Notes under the pieces: generated by a model
The model's input: the letters and a program-made list of their open reading frames with translations, nothing else
Databases searched by the model: none
Told to the model about the DNA's origin: nothing
Made by a program: the position numbers and the translations under genes
Source of the DNA: an uncultured Clostridia bacterium
GTDB taxonomy: Bacteria > Bacillota > Clostridia > Oscillospirales > CAG-382
Reading direction: 5' to 3'
DNA: 64,000 nt
NCBI GenBank assembly: GCA_947630765.1
Contig: CANRIX010000002.1
Location: forward strand, 1-64,000
In this document: one piece after another, positions 1-8,649 of the stretch
How positions within the stretch are numbered: position 1 is the first letter of the stretch
Layout of the letters: every line of letters begins with the position of its first letter

Positions 1-1205
1 GCTTCCACGAGCGCGACGATCGCGTCGGAAATGGCTTTCGCCATCGCGTCGACCTCGGCCTGTTCATTGGCCTTCTTGCCTCTGACGACTGCATTGACCG
101 CATCTTCCAGAGCTTTCCAGGATTCCGCGGTGTAGTCGTCTTCGTTCAGAGCCTCTACAACCTTCAGCAATTCGTCAACTGCGGTGTAATCCGCGTCAGC
201 AATCGGGGCTTTCTCAAGCGCGGCAATTGCATCAAGGATGTCCTGCGCCATCTTATCGACCTTCTCCTGATCGGTGATGGGCAGACCGTTTACGACCGCA
301 TCGAGCGCATCCTGCAGCTTCTTCCAAGAATCCGCCGTGTAGTCGGATTCCTCGAGCTTGGAAGCGATATTTTTCGCTTCGTTCACTTTGCTGTAGTCCG
401 CACCACTGTATTCCAGTGCGTCGATCGCGTCGAGGATAGCTTGCGCCATTGCGTCGACTTCAGCTTGCTCGGTAATGTTCTTGTTTCTGTCGACCGCAGT
501 GATTGCTTCCTGCAGTTTGGCCCAAGAATCTTTCGTGTAGTTGGATTCATCGAGCTGGTTCGCTTTGGCGATCGCTTCGTCCACCTTGGTGTAGTCCGCA
601 GGCTTGTATTCCAGTGCGTCAATCGCGTCGAGGATGGCTTGCGCCATCGCGTCGACTTCAGCTTGCTCGGTAATGTTCTTGGTTCTGTCGACCGCGTCGA
701 GCGCTTCCTGCAGCTTGGCCCAGGATTCCGCCGTGTAATTGCCTTCTTCGAGCAAATCAGCTTTGGCGATCGCTTCGTTCACCTTGGTGTAGTCCGCAGG
801 TTTGTATTCCAGTGCGTCGATCGCGTCGAGGATGGCTTGCGCCATCGCGTCGACATCAGCTTGCTCGGTAATGTTCTTGGTTCTGTCGACCGCGTCGAGC
901 GCTTCCTGCAGCTTGGCCCAGGATTCCGCCGTGTAATTGCCTTCTTCGAGCAAATCAGCTTTGGCGATCGCTTCGTCCACCTTGGTGTAGTCCGCAGGTT
1001 TGTATTCCAGTGCGTCGATCGCGTCGAGGATAGCTTGCGCCATCGCGTCGACCTTTTCCTGATCGATGTCGGGCAGACCGTAAACGACCGCGTCGAGCGC
1101 TTCCTGCAGCGCTTTCCAAGAATCTTCCGTGTAGTTGGCTTCATCAAGCAAATCGGCTTTGGCGATTGCCTCGTCCACCTTGCTGTAGTCTGCAGAAATG
1201 TAGCC
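1..1205 (-). repeat. Tandem 198-bp coding repeats (FIVAR)
   Basis: Six in-frame copies of a 66-codon unit follow one another; for example GTAGTCCGCAGG recurs at 789 and 987, exactly 198 bp apart. Each unit encodes a three-helix FIVAR-like module (DYTKVDEAIAKADLL ... DAMAQAILDAIDALEYKP). The two central copies are almost identical in DNA, so copy number could change by recombination. Confidence 0.9.
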
Positions 1206-4130
1206 GATAACTTCGACTTCATTGAGGAAGACGAACGCGCCGGGAACGCCGAATGTCAGCTTGACGTAGCGGGCCTGGACAGTTTCATCAGAATTAAATT
1301 CCAGCCACTTGACCTGGTCATTTGCATCGACGGTTGGCGTAAGCGTTTCGCCGAACTGCGTGTAGGTCTTATCATCCATGGAGTATTCCACTTTGACGGA
1401 ACTCGGCGCTGTGATGCCGGATACGGACGGACCGACGTAGGTATTGATGCGAACGTTCTGAATCGTCGAAACTTTTTCGAGGTCGAAAACCAGCGTGCCG
1501 ACGTGATCCGGAGCGTTCGTTTCTGTTCCGCTTGCATTGCAGTAGAATCCAAACCAATCGTTGGTATAGGAGAGAGCATCCGACGCTTTTCCGTCCGTCA
1601 GCGACGCAGTATAGCTGCCTTGATACGGCTCAGCGCCGGTGTAGGTCTTGTTCAGCGCGACGTTGAACGGTGCGTCGTCACGGGTGACGAGCGGGGTACC
1701 GACCGTCATCGTAGTCTTCTCGGTGACAAGCGCGAGCGTCCTGAAGGTGTAGGTGTCACCAGCCTTACCGCCGGTGATTGCAAAATCCTTGAGCTCGTTG
1801 CCGTCTTCGGGATTGTAACTGTGGCTGGAAACATACTCGCCGAAGTCCCAGTTGAACCACTTGTTCGCTTCACCGGATCCGACGACGCTTTCGTTCGTGC
1901 TGTACAGGTCGCCGATGCCGGGCACGCCGTCCTTAACGCGAGAATAATGGATGCGGAATTCCGGCTTCTCAGCGGTGCTGGTATAGTCGCCTGCGTAGTA
2001 GACACCGGCATGGCTCAGATCGACCTTCGCGCCGATGTTTTCCGCGATGACGATGGCGTCATCCTTTTGGCCCGCGTCCCTTTTCAGCGTGACCGTAACA
2101 GAGCTGTCTTCGTTGACGGTAATGGTGTAATCGTCCGTGTCAACTCTATCGAGAGCGCCGAGGACGTTATAAACGATACGAATATAATCGTCACGCGGAA
2201 TCATCGGGGTGCCGACTTTCATCGCATCAGCGTCATCGACAAGCACGAGAGTCTTGAAGGTGTAGGTGTCGCCGGCCTTACCGCTGGTAATCGCAAAGTC
2301 CTTGAGCTCGTTGCCGCCTTCGGGATTGTAACTGTGGCTGGAAACATACTCACCGAAGTCCCAGTTGAACCACTTGCCTTTTTCGCCGCTTGCTTCGACC
2401 TGTTCATTATTGTTAAACAGGTCACCGACGCCGGGCGTGCCGTTCTTAACGCGAGAATAATGGATGCGGAATTCCGGGTTCTCAGCCGTGCTGGTATAGT
2501 CGCCTGCGTAGTAGACACCGGCATGGCTCAAATCGACCTTCGTGCCGATATTCTCCACGAGGACAATGGCGCTATCTGTCTGGTTTAACACGTCTCTTTT
2601 CAGCGTGACGGTAAGAGAGCTGTCACTATTGACGGTGACGGAGTAATCGTCGTTGCTGGTATTCTTGAGATCGCCAAGGAAGTCATGGAGAACCTTGGGC
2701 ATCACTTCGCCCGGCACCAGTCGGAGGGTCTTGGCGTTCTTGTTCAGAGCGATATAGTCGCCTTCGCCCATGCCGCGCAGAATCCATTTTATCTGTGCCG
2801 CGGGGGTGTTATTCAGCTGGCTGTCCATGCTGCCCGTCGACATAACGGCAAGAAGGATTTCGTTTTCCGCGAGGGTGACCGTTTCCTTGTGCCCATCCGG
2901 CCACGGATTGACCTTGTTGAAACGAATCTTATACGCCTTTGTGGTTTCATCCCAAGTTGCGATCGTGATCTGTGCGCCGCTGAAGGAACGCGGGTCGGCA
3001 TTGGAACTCAGATTGTATTCGCCCGGCTGGTCGAATACTGCGATGCCGTAGCCATTCGTTTCATTGTACGTATGATATTTGTAGACAAAATCGCGGCTTG
3101 CTTTGACCGGTATAACTCCCGTATTGCCTTTCGTTACACCGATTTCGGACATGAAGAAGTACCGCTTGTTCGTGGAAACCGTCACTTTGACGTAACGCGC
3201 TCTTATCGCAGCGGCGCCGGCATTGCCTGCCGTAACGGTATTTACTTTTGCATCCGTTGGAGTAGACGGCATTGCCTGCGTAGCGGCGCCACTGACGTTG
3301 TAGTAGGATTTGCCGTCAAGAGACGCTTCGACCAGCACGTTGTCCGGCATGAAGATGTTGGAATTTTCGTGAACGAAGAAATCAAGTTGGACCGTGCCAA
3401 TCGTCTTGGCAATGCCAAAGTCGACGTCGATTTCCACGACGATGTCGGTGCGGTTGATATTTCTGAAACCAACAAATTCGGTATTATTTGACCATTCGGT
3501 GGCGTCCAGTTGACGATCGCCGTTGGCAAGATTCTCGATTTTGTTGTGGGCTTCGTGCAATTCAACGTCGCCTTGCAAAGCCTTCCAGGTGACGATGGGT
3601 TCAGGTGCCGGAGCGGGACCGCGATACAGCGTCGCACCGGACGCGTCGTCGTTGACGACGATCTGCCAATCCGTCGTGACATCACGGACGGTATTGTACA
3701 GGGTGCCGCCGAGGGCTTCGAGCTCCCCGTAGTATGCTTTAAGCTCGGGATTTGCGCTCCCGTCCCCGGTGTGGAACGCGATGGCGAAACCGCCCGCCGG
3801 AATGTCGACAGAACGGGTCCACGGGTTGTTCTCGGGGTCGGTCGGGTGCGTAGCATGGGTGACGAGCTGCGCTGCGATTCGGACGACCGTGCCGTCTGCG
3901 TCGCAAACGAGAACGTACGCCCAGCGGAAGTTCCAATCATCCGACTGAAGGGTGCGTACGGAGTCCGCGTTTCCAGGGTAGTAGATGATCGACGAATCGC
4001 CAATCACTGCATCCGTCCCTGTAAACGTGACAGTTAGTGGTTCTGCTTCCGTCGTTTGCGCAGCGAATACGCAGACGACAGAGGTTACAGACAGTACCAC
4101 TGCAAGAATTAGTGCGACTGCTTTTTTCAT
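1..4130 (-). CDS. Large secreted FIVAR/discoidin surface protein, 3' end outside window (host gene)
   Basis: An uninterrupted minus-strand frame runs from ATG at 4130 to base 1 without a stop (about 1376 residues seen, C terminus missing). The start follows a GAAAGGAACC ribosome site. The product begins with a signal peptide (MKKAVALILAVVLSVTSVVC, then FAAQ). It then has a discoidin/F5-8-type-C-like module (about residues 185-345), two tandem, nearly identical modules of about 170 residues (SHAGVYYAGDYTSTAE, WFNWDFGEYVSSHSYNPE), a second discoidin-like module beginning NVALNKTYTGAEPYQGSYTA, and at least six FIVAR-type helical repeats of 66 residues. Such proteins are wall-associated, glycan-binding or glycosidase-linked exoproteins. 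Sortase motif or enzymatic domains, if any, lie outside. It is taken as host DNA because the integrase gene starts the phage region next to it. Confidence 0.9.
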   Translation of the reverse strand, partial: MKKAVALILAVVLSVTSVVCVFAAQTTEAEPLTVTFTGTDAVIGDSSIIYYPGNADSVRTLQSDDWNFRWAYVLVCDADGTVVRIAAQLVTHATHPTDPENNPWTRSVDIPAGGFAIAFHTGDGSANPELKAYYGELEALGGTLYNTVRDVTTDWQIVVNDDASGATLYRGPAPAPEPIVTWKALQGDVELHEAHNKIENLANGDRQLDATEWSNNTEFVGFRNINRTDIVVEIDVDFGIAKTIGTVQLDFFVHENSNIFMPDNVLVEASLDGKSYYNVSGAATQAMPSTPTDAKVNTVTAGNAGAAAIRARYVKVTVSTNKRYFFMSEIGVTKGNTGVIPVKASRDFVYKYHTYNETNGYGIAVFDQPGEYNLSSNADPRSFSGAQITIATWDETTKAYKIRFNKVNPWPDGHKETVTLAENEILLAVMSTGSMDSQLNNTPAAQIKWILRGMGEGDYIALNKNAKTLRLVPGEVMPKVLHDFLGDLKNTSNDDYSVTVNSDSSLTVTLKRDVLNQTDSAIVLVENIGTKVDLSHAGVYYAGDYTSTAENPEFRIHYSRVKNGTPGVGDLFNNNEQVEASGEKGKWFNWDFGEYVSSHSYNPEGGNELKDFAITSGKAGDTYTFKTLVLVDDADAMKVGTPMIPRDDYIRIVYNVLGALDRVDTDDYTITVNEDSSVTVTLKRDAGQKDDAIVIAENIGAKVDLSHAGVYYAGDYTSTAEKPEFRIHYSRVKDGVPGIGDLYSTNESVVGSGEANKWFNWDFGEYVSSHSYNPEDGNELKDFAITGGKAGDTYTFRTLALVTEKTTMTVGTPLVTRDDAPFNVALNKTYTGAEPYQGSYTASLTDGKASDALSYTNDWFGFYCNASGTETNAPDHVGTLVFDLEKVSTIQNVRINTYVGPSVSGITAPSSVKVEYSMDDKTYTQFGETLTPTVDANDQVKWLEFNSDETVQARYVKLTFGVPGAFVFLNEVEVIGYISADYSKVDEAIAKADLLDEANYTEDSWKALQEALDAVVYGLPDIDQEKVDAMAQAILDAIDALEYKPADYTKVDEAIAKADLLEEGNYTAESWAKLQEALDAVDRTKNITEQADVDAMAQAILDAIDALEYKPADYTKVNEAIAKADLLEEGNYTAESWAKLQEALDAVDRTKNITEQAEVDAMAQAILDAIDALEYKPADYTKVDEAIAKANQLDESNYTKDSWAKLQEAITAVDRNKNITEQAEVDAMAQAILDAIDALEYSGADYSKVNEAKNIASKLEESDYTADSWKKLQDALDAVVNGLPITDQEKVDKMAQDILDAIAALEKAPIADADYTAVDELLKVVEALNEDDYTAESWKALEDAVNAVVRGKKANEQAEVDAMAKAISDAIVALVE

Positions 4131-4214
4131 GACTTGGTTCCTTTCTTTTGAATTTTTTAGTCCTAAGCATATCATATCACAAATTTTGGAAATTGTATTC
4201 CGCAGGATGTATAT
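4131..4214. other. Probable left prophage junction (attL region)
   Basis: This short AT-rich stretch lies between the host surface gene and the integrase terminator. A large serine recombinase usually sits at one prophage end, so the attL crossover should be here or just beside it. The core of such sites is only 2 bp, and the right end is not in the window, so the exact point cannot be fixed. The stretch also holds the upstream region of the surface gene (minus-strand TATGAT-like hexamers). Confidence 0.45.
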
Positions 4215-4242
4215 AAAAAACAGCAGCCCCAAAGGGCTGCTA
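4215..4242 (-). terminator. Rho-independent terminator of the integrase operon
   Basis: Read on the minus strand, AGCAGCCC-TTT-GGGGCTGCT forms a GC-rich hairpin followed by GTTTTTT. It begins directly after the integrase stop codon (TGA, 4247-4245) and separates the phage operon from the host gene. Confidence 0.85.
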
Positions 4243-4244
4243 TT

Positions 4245-5840
4245 TCATTTCTTGGCTGACGGTAGTTTGGGATAAAGGACCAGCTCGAAGTTGTCAAAAG
4301 GTCCTTTCCGTGGTGAGGGCTTGTCTTTGACGTACTCGATGCGTTCCAGTATGCCTTTCAGCAATTCGTTTTTGGATTGAGCATCGGGGAGCTTATCGTA
4401 AACGGATAAAAGATGCTCGACCTGTGGGATGATGTTCACGCGGCTTGCAGCCCGTTGCTCGTCGAGCGCGAGCGCGGCAGTCAGCTCCTCGATGGATTTA
4501 TGGGCGGCTACCATTCGTTCGTTTATCGCGCGGCTACGGCCCAGAAACGTATCGGTGTCATACACACCCTGTTCAAGTAGGTCATGAGTGCGGGAGAGTT
4601 GCTTTGTGAGGGTATCAAGCTCCTTTTCAGCTTTTGAGATTGCCCTGCGCTTGACTTCGATACTGGACTGCTCATCAGGAGATTTCCCGTCAGCCCATTC
4701 GAGCCGATAGTCATTGAGCCATTCTTGAAGCGATTGCAAGATGCGTTCCTCCACGATGGAGAATTTCGACATCACGTTGTCGCACGACCTGTTGACACAG
4801 AGCAGCACAGATGAGGATGCAGTCGAGCGACGTATCATAGAACGACCGCACTTCCCGCAGTAGAGTATTCCGGCGAAAGGGTTTTGCATATCTGTCCGCG
4901 TGTGGATGGGAGCCGTTCCACGACGTTGGAGAATTTCCTGCGCAGCATTGAATAGCTCTACCGAAACAATGGGAGGATGCAGACCGTCAACGCATATTTG
5001 CTCCTCTGGCGGAGGGGATGTGCGTTCGTAAGATACAACCCCATCCTTGACGCGCTTCTTCCGCTTCTTTGTGTTCCACCGAACCTTGCCGATGTAAATA
5101 GGATTGCGGAGAATATGCCGCACCGTGCTTTCGGTCCAGTATGATGCCGTACTTGGTGGAGAGATGCCCATTTTATCGAGCGTCACGCCGATTACGCGAG
5201 TACCGACAGAACGGAAAGAACCGTCGTCTTGCTCGATGCCGCGAGTGTAGAGCTTGAATATATACCGCACAATTTCGGCTTCGTCGTCTTTAGGTTTGAG
5301 GGTCCAGCCCTTGTCGTTGGGGATGCGGACACGCTCGTAGCCGTATGGAGGACGAGAACAGGGATATTTCCCCTCTTTGGCAGACGCGGCACGACCGCGC
5401 TGCAATCGCCGGTTGATGGTTTTATATTCCCTGCGGCTCATGAACAGACCAAACTCAAAATATTCTTCGTCGTATTCGTTGTTTGGGTCATAGACCTTTA
5501 GCGGCGTGATTATTAGCGTATTGGAGTATTTGAAAGCCTGCGCCATAATCCCCTGGTCGATGGTGTCGCCACGGGCAAGACGCTCGACCTCTACCACGAG
5601 AACGCCATCCCAGATGCCCTGCTCGACTTCTTGAAGAAGATGCTGCATTACTGGACGGGCGGCGATTGTTTCACCAGAAACGACCTCCCGATAGATTTGC
5701 GTAACATTGTAGTTCCGTTTCTTTGCCAGTTCGAGTAAGAGCCGTTCATGACGAGCGAGCGTTTCCCCCTCCCCGTGGGCTTCGGCTTCAACGTCAGCGC
5801 GGGATTTGCGGAGATAGATGCAATAACTGATGACGGACAC
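4245..5840 (-). CDS. int: Large serine recombinase (phage integrase)
   Basis: This 531-residue protein has the order of large serine integrases. A resolvase-type catalytic domain (about 1-150) contains the nucleophile in YLRKSR, plus VEVERLARGD and the F-LFMSRREYK helix. A recombinase domain (about 160-290) contains PPYGYERV and RHILRNPIYIGKVRWN. A zinc ribbon (CGKCGR ... CVNRSCDN) and a long C-terminal coiled coil with a final helix complete it. It should insert and, with a directionality factor, excise the prophage. It lies 48 bp behind the repressor on the same strand. The only GTG near the start (5840) overlaps the ribosome site AAAGGAGG, so initiation may instead use a non-standard codon a few bases later. 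Confidence 0.93.
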   Translation of the reverse strand: MSVISYCIYLRKSRADVEAEAHGEGETLARHERLLLELAKKRNYNVTQIYREVVSGETIAARPVMQHLLQEVEQGIWDGVLVVEVERLARGDTIDQGIMAQAFKYSNTLIITPLKVYDPNNEYDEEYFEFGLFMSRREYKTINRRLQRGRAASAKEGKYPCSRPPYGYERVRIPNDKGWTLKPKDDEAEIVRYIFKLYTRGIEQDDGSFRSVGTRVIGVTLDKMGISPPSTASYWTESTVRHILRNPIYIGKVRWNTKKRKKRVKDGVVSYERTSPPPEEQICVDGLHPPIVSVELFNAAQEILQRRGTAPIHTRTDMQNPFAGILYCGKCGRSMIRRSTASSSVLLCVNRSCDNVMSKFSIVEERILQSLQEWLNDYRLEWADGKSPDEQSSIEVKRRAISKAEKELDTLTKQLSRTHDLLEQGVYDTDTFLGRSRAINERMVAAHKSIEELTAALALDEQRAASRVNIIPQVEHLLSVYDKLPDAQSKNELLKGILERIEYVKDKPSPRKGPFDNFELVLYPKLPSAKK

Positions 5841-5888
5841 CTCCTTTCGGGATGATGGGCTACTCGTAATGCCCGAAATCGACGTAGA

Positions 5889-6479
5889 TTACATTGCCGA
5901 TTTGCTTGATAACTCGCTGCTTGCCGTTTGGGCGGTCACGCCCATATCAGCCTGCATAAGTTTGTCGAGGACAACGGACACCTCGTTTTTGAAATTCGTC
6001 TGCTCGGTCATAAGGTTTGAGAAGAACAGCGGGTCGTTGTGGTTACCGTCCTCAATCATGTTGCGGATGGACGCCCTGTGCTTTTGGATAAGGGAGAACA
6101 GCTCCGCATAGATGTCCAGACGGACCTGCTTGCGCTTCATCAGGTCACGGGACAGTATGAGGTAGAAGCTGTCAAAGGATGCGACGACCGACCGCTTGAT
6201 GGATGCAGGAGCGGTATCAAAGGCTCGCGCAAAATTATTGGTGTCGTTGATGAACACAGCATCGTTGTGGGTACGCGCCGAAGATATTCCGAGAAGATAG
6301 TCGGTCGTAACACCAAAGTATGAGGCGAGAGCGCACAGAATTTCAAACGGCGGCTCCTTTCCCTCATTTTCATATCCAGAATAGGTGGAACGCTGGATGC
6401 GTAAAGTTTTTGCAAGCTCGGCTTGCGTCATGCCAGCCTCCTTTCGGAGTGAGGCAAGTCGTGTGGAAAAAGATTGCAT
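5889..6479 (-). CDS. XRE-family phage repressor (CI-like)
   Basis: This 196-residue protein starts at ATG 6479, chosen because GGAGGTG lies 7 bases upstream; an in-frame ATG at 6533 lacks a ribosome site. Residues 1-65 form a Cro/CI helix-turn-helix (MTQAELAKTLRIQRSTYSGY, then PPFEILCALASYFGVTTDYLLG). The remaining helical part has no LexA-type autoprotease Ser/Lys pair that I can see, so induction probably uses another route. Divergent transcription from the Cro-like gene and dyads in the shared control region fit a lysogeny switch. The integrase is co-transcribed behind it. Confidence 0.85.
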   Translation of the reverse strand: MQSFSTRLASLRKEAGMTQAELAKTLRIQRSTYSGYENEGKEPPFEILCALASYFGVTTDYLLGISSARTHNDAVFINDTNNFARAFDTAPASIKRSVVASFDSFYLILSRDLMKRKQVRLDIYAELFSLIQKHRASIRNMIEDGNHNDPLFFSNLMTEQTNFKNEVSVVLDKLMQADMGVTAQTASSELSSKSAM

Positions 6480-6501
6480 ATTGTAGCACCTCCAAATTAT
6501 T

Positions 6502-6530
6502 ATTATAGCACCTTTGCCCCTTTTAGTAAA
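6502..6530 (-). promoter_or_regulatory. Repressor/integrase promoter with GGGGCAAA half-sites
   Basis: On the minus strand TTTACT (6530-6525) and TATAAT (6507-6502) are separated by 17 bp. One GGGGCAAA half-site lies in the spacer (6520-6513) and another just upstream of the -35 (6540-6533). This is consistent with autoregulation of the repressor. Confidence 0.75.
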
Positions 6531-6589
6531 CATTTGCCCCGATAAACGTCACCTCCACAAAATTTTTTCAAAAATTTTCGGCTATGGGG

Positions 6590-6618
6590 TTGACTTTGCC
6601 CCATAAAGGGGATATAAT
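6590..6618 (+). promoter_or_regulatory. Early lytic promoter with operator in its spacer
   Basis: TTGACT (6590-6595), a 17-bp spacer and TATAAT (6613-6618) make a near-consensus sigma-A promoter for the Cro-like gene. The spacer contains TTGCCCC-ATAAA-GGGG (CCCC 6599-6602, GGGG 6608-6611), so a protein bound there would block RNA polymerase directly. An AT-rich ATTTTTTCAAAAATTTTCGG-like element lies just upstream. Confidence 0.85.
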
Positions 6619-6630
6619 ATCTATCAGAAG

Positions 6631-6643
6631 CCCCGCAAAGGGG
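6631..6643 (+). promoter_or_regulatory. CCCC-N5-GGGG dyad in leader of cro-like gene
   Basis: CCCC-GCAAA-GGGG lies between the promoter start point and the ribosome site AAAGGAGG of the Cro-like gene. It has the same layout as the boxes at 23833, 39607, 58395 and 60536. Confidence 0.7.
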
Positions 6644-6665
6644 ATTTCAGAAAGGAGGACGACCG

Positions 6666-6902
6666 ATGAGGGTAAAACTTGTTGAGCTTCGGACCGAGCG
6701 TAATATGACGCAGGCAGAAGCAGCGCGGCACATCCACATTTCCCGCAGCCATTATAGCCAGATAGAAGCTGGCGACAAAGCACCGTCGCTTGAAACCGCT
6801 CTGCGCATCAAGCAAGTTTTTGAGTATGAGGGCGACGATATTTTTTTGAATGTAAATGCCCCAAAAAAGGGAAATTTACAAGGGACAAGCGGCTTTTGCT
6901 GA
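6666..6902 (+). CDS. Cro-like XRE DNA-binding protein
   Basis: A 78-residue protein follows AAAGGAGGACGACCG. It is almost entirely one Cro/CI helix-turn-helix (LRTERNMTQAEAARHIHISR, then HYSQIEAGDKAPSLETALRI). It is divergent from the repressor and is the first gene of the rightward early operon, the classical place for Cro. It should compete for the CCCC-N5-GGGG operators. Its last codons contain a further imperfect box (CCCC at 6859-6862, spacer of 5, AGGG). Confidence 0.8.
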   Translation: MRVKLVELRTERNMTQAEAARHIHISRSHYSQIEAGDKAPSLETALRIKQVFEYEGDDIFLNVNAPKKGNLQGTSGFC

Positions 6903-6963
6903 CCCGCTGCGGGGAAATTCCCTTTTGCAATTCAAATTATATCACGAAAGGGGGTGCAAATAA

Positions 6964-7446
6964 ATGGGGAGGCAAGTCACCAAAGCTGGTACAAATCGGT
7001 ACTGTCAGGCACGTTTAGAGGCTGCAAAGTACAACGAGAGGTTTGCTTCGAGAGCTGGGGCTGCGGAAGAACTTGGATGCGTGACCGAGGACAGCCTGAA
7101 AAAGTACGAGCTGGGGATTACAAATCCGCCGAATGATGTTGTCGCGCTGATGGCAGACGCATACGGGGCGCCCGAACTGGTGTTATGGTACTGTGCGCAC
7201 GAATGTCCGCTCGGAAAGAATTTCCGAGAGATGCCTGAAATGCCAGCCGAACGAACTGTATTGAGACTGTCAAATAAGATGTCACAGCTCGAAGCGGCAA
7301 CGAAAGAGATTGCGGAAATTCTGGACGACGGCATTGTGGATGATGCAGAACGGGAACGAATACCAGAGCTGATAAAAGAGTTTCTGGAAACGAAACAGCG
7401 TCTCGATGAGATGCTGGCGAAGATTGAGAGCCTAACGAAAAACTGA
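6964..7446 (+). CDS. Phage helix-turn-helix regulator with C-terminal coiled coil
   Basis: This 160-residue protein follows GAAAGGGGGTGCAAATAA. Residues 10-60 resemble a divergent XRE helix-turn-helix (FASRAGAAEELGCVTEDSLK, KYELGITNPPNDVVALMADA), followed by a short Cys-containing stretch (WYCAHECPLG) and a leucine/glutamate-rich coiled coil to the end. Proteins of this type follow the cro gene in many clostridial prophages; their exact role is not known. The preceding gap holds a GGGGAAATTCCC palindrome (6911-6922) and an AT-rich stretch that could be a secondary promoter. Confidence 0.6.
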   Translation: MGRQVTKAGTNRYCQARLEAAKYNERFASRAGAAEELGCVTEDSLKKYELGITNPPNDVVALMADAYGAPELVLWYCAHECPLGKNFREMPEMPAERTVLRLSNKMSQLEAATKEIAEILDDGIVDDAERERIPELIKEFLETKQRLDEMLAKIESLTKN

Positions 7447-7457
7447 AAGGGGGCGAG

Positions 7458-7631
7458 ATGATGACCGAGCAGCCGAACATTGTACGCGATTTCAAAATCG
7501 GAAACACACGGATAAAGATTGCGGACAATTATTGCGCCGACAAGACAGCGGATGACGTGAAAAGAATATTGCAGTCGGTTGCCGAGAAAGCGCAGCGGAG
7601 TTTGACAGCGGCGGTCATCGCAAACCGATGA
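7458..7631 (+). CDS. Small conserved phage protein, 57 aa
   Basis: A short frame starts at ATG ATG after GAAAGGGGGCGAG and ends TGA inside the next ATG (ATGA overlap at 7628-7631). The product (MMTEQPNIVRDFKIGNTRIK ... DDVKRILQSVAEKAQ) looks like a small alpha/beta protein often found beside lytic transglycosylase genes in clostridial mobile elements. I recognise the type but know no function. Its tight coupling to both neighbours supports it being real. Confidence 0.65.
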   Translation: MMTEQPNIVRDFKIGNTRIKIADNYCADKTADDVKRILQSVAEKAQRSLTAAVIANR

Positions 7632-8287
7632 AGATTATTCAGCAGATGAGAGCTGCGGCGACCATTATCATCGCGCTGGTGTTTTCCACGATATTCATAT
7701 CTGGAATGGCGGCAGACAGTGCAAGTGCTATGGATGATAAGCCCACAGAGCCGCGGAGGACGACATTGAAGTTGGAGGGCGCACCGACACACGCTGTGGA
7801 TGCTGCCGAGCCGATGGAAGATGCGGAGCATACGCCTCCGATTGAGGACGAGCCAAAAAAAGAGTACGTCTACTACGACGTACCGTTGGAGGACAGTTTT
7901 CAGGAGTATATTCAGGACGTGTGCGAGAAGTATGGCTTCGACCGTTACGACGTTGTGATTGCCCTGATTGAACGGGAAAGTAGTTTTCGAGAAAATGTTA
8001 TCAGCCCGACAGATGATTACGGATATATGCAAATTAACGAAATCAATCACGAGTGGCTGGGCGAAGAACTTGGAATTACAGACTTTCTTGATGGAGAGCA
8101 AAACGTCCTCGCAGGGGTGTACATATTGAGCGACCTTTACGACCGCTATGATGATATAGGGCTGGCGCTGATGTGTTACAACTGCGGAGAGAACGGAGCC
8201 AAAAACCTGTGGGAGCGGGGCATATATAGCACAGCATATTCCCGTGGGATAATGGAGCTTACGAACGAATTGGAGATGAGGACATGA
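7628..8287 (+). CDS. Secreted lytic transglycosylase (SLT domain)
   Basis: A 219-residue protein has an N-terminal membrane/signal segment (IIALVFSTIFISGMA), an acidic linker, and an SLT domain from about residue 95. The catalytic glutamate sits in ALIERESSF, followed by DYGYMQINEINHEWL and ALMCYNCGENGA. It should cleave peptidoglycan between MurNAc and GlcNAc. In an early phage operon, next to a membrane protein, it may aid wall remodelling or be shared with conjugative-type modules rather than serve final lysis. Confidence 0.75.
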   Translation: MKIIQQMRAAATIIIALVFSTIFISGMAADSASAMDDKPTEPRRTTLKLEGAPTHAVDAAEPMEDAEHTPPIEDEPKKEYVYYDVPLEDSFQEYIQDVCEKYGFDRYDVVIALIERESSFRENVISPTDDYGYMQINEINHEWLGEELGITDFLDGEQNVLAGVYILSDLYDRYDDIGLALMCYNCGENGAKNLWERGIYSTAYSRGIMELTNELEMRT

Positions 8288-8649
8288 GCAAGAAAAAGCG
8301 TGAAAGGATTATCGCGGCATTGGTAGTGCTTGCCTTTGAGCTTGCCGTAACAGCCCTGATTACTGTTGCGGTGGGTGTGGTGCTTGTGCCGATGGTGGCG
8401 GCACAGAGAGGCTACAATGCGATGGGCGGTGAATGGGTGTTCCTTATGGCGGTAGCAATCGCGGCGTACAATGCGCTGCATAGCTATATATTCAGAGCAG
8501 CTTACAAGCGGAAAGGTGGTCGAGATTATGGACGAAGAAGAGTTACGAAAGCTGACCGAGAAATATCTGGGCATAGAGTTGCCGCAGATAGTTTGGGAGG
8601 CGGCAAAAGGAAACGCGCTGCAAAAACTGGTATGGATTTTGTCGCGTGA
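8284..8649 (+). CDS. Small two-helix membrane protein
   Basis: It starts at an ATG overlapping the preceding stop (ATGAG). The 121 residues begin with a KKKR basic stretch, then two hydrophobic segments (about 10-40 and 50-70). The basic tail from residue 82 is read out of frame with the next gene, with which it overlaps by 122 bp. No family recognised. The unusual overlap leaves open that the 3' part is only tolerated read-through after an older shorter gene. Confidence 0.5.
   Translation: MSKKKRERIIAALVVLAFELAVTALITVAVGVVLVPMVAAQRGYNAMGGEWVFLMAVAIAAYNALHSYIFRAAYKRKGGRDYGRRRVTKADREISGHRVAADSLGGGKRKRAAKTGMDFVA

Noticed and set aside
600..1100. Regular repeats that could suggest a CRISPR array
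   Set aside because: The unit is 198 bp, in frame, and codes for a 66-residue FIVAR module; there are no short repeats with unique spacers. No CRISPR array was found anywhere in the window.
441..2588. A 715-codon plus-strand open frame
   Set aside because: It is antisense to the signal-peptide-bearing surface protein frame, has a repetitive low-complexity product caused by the FIVAR and tandem-domain DNA repeats, and lacks a ribosome site.
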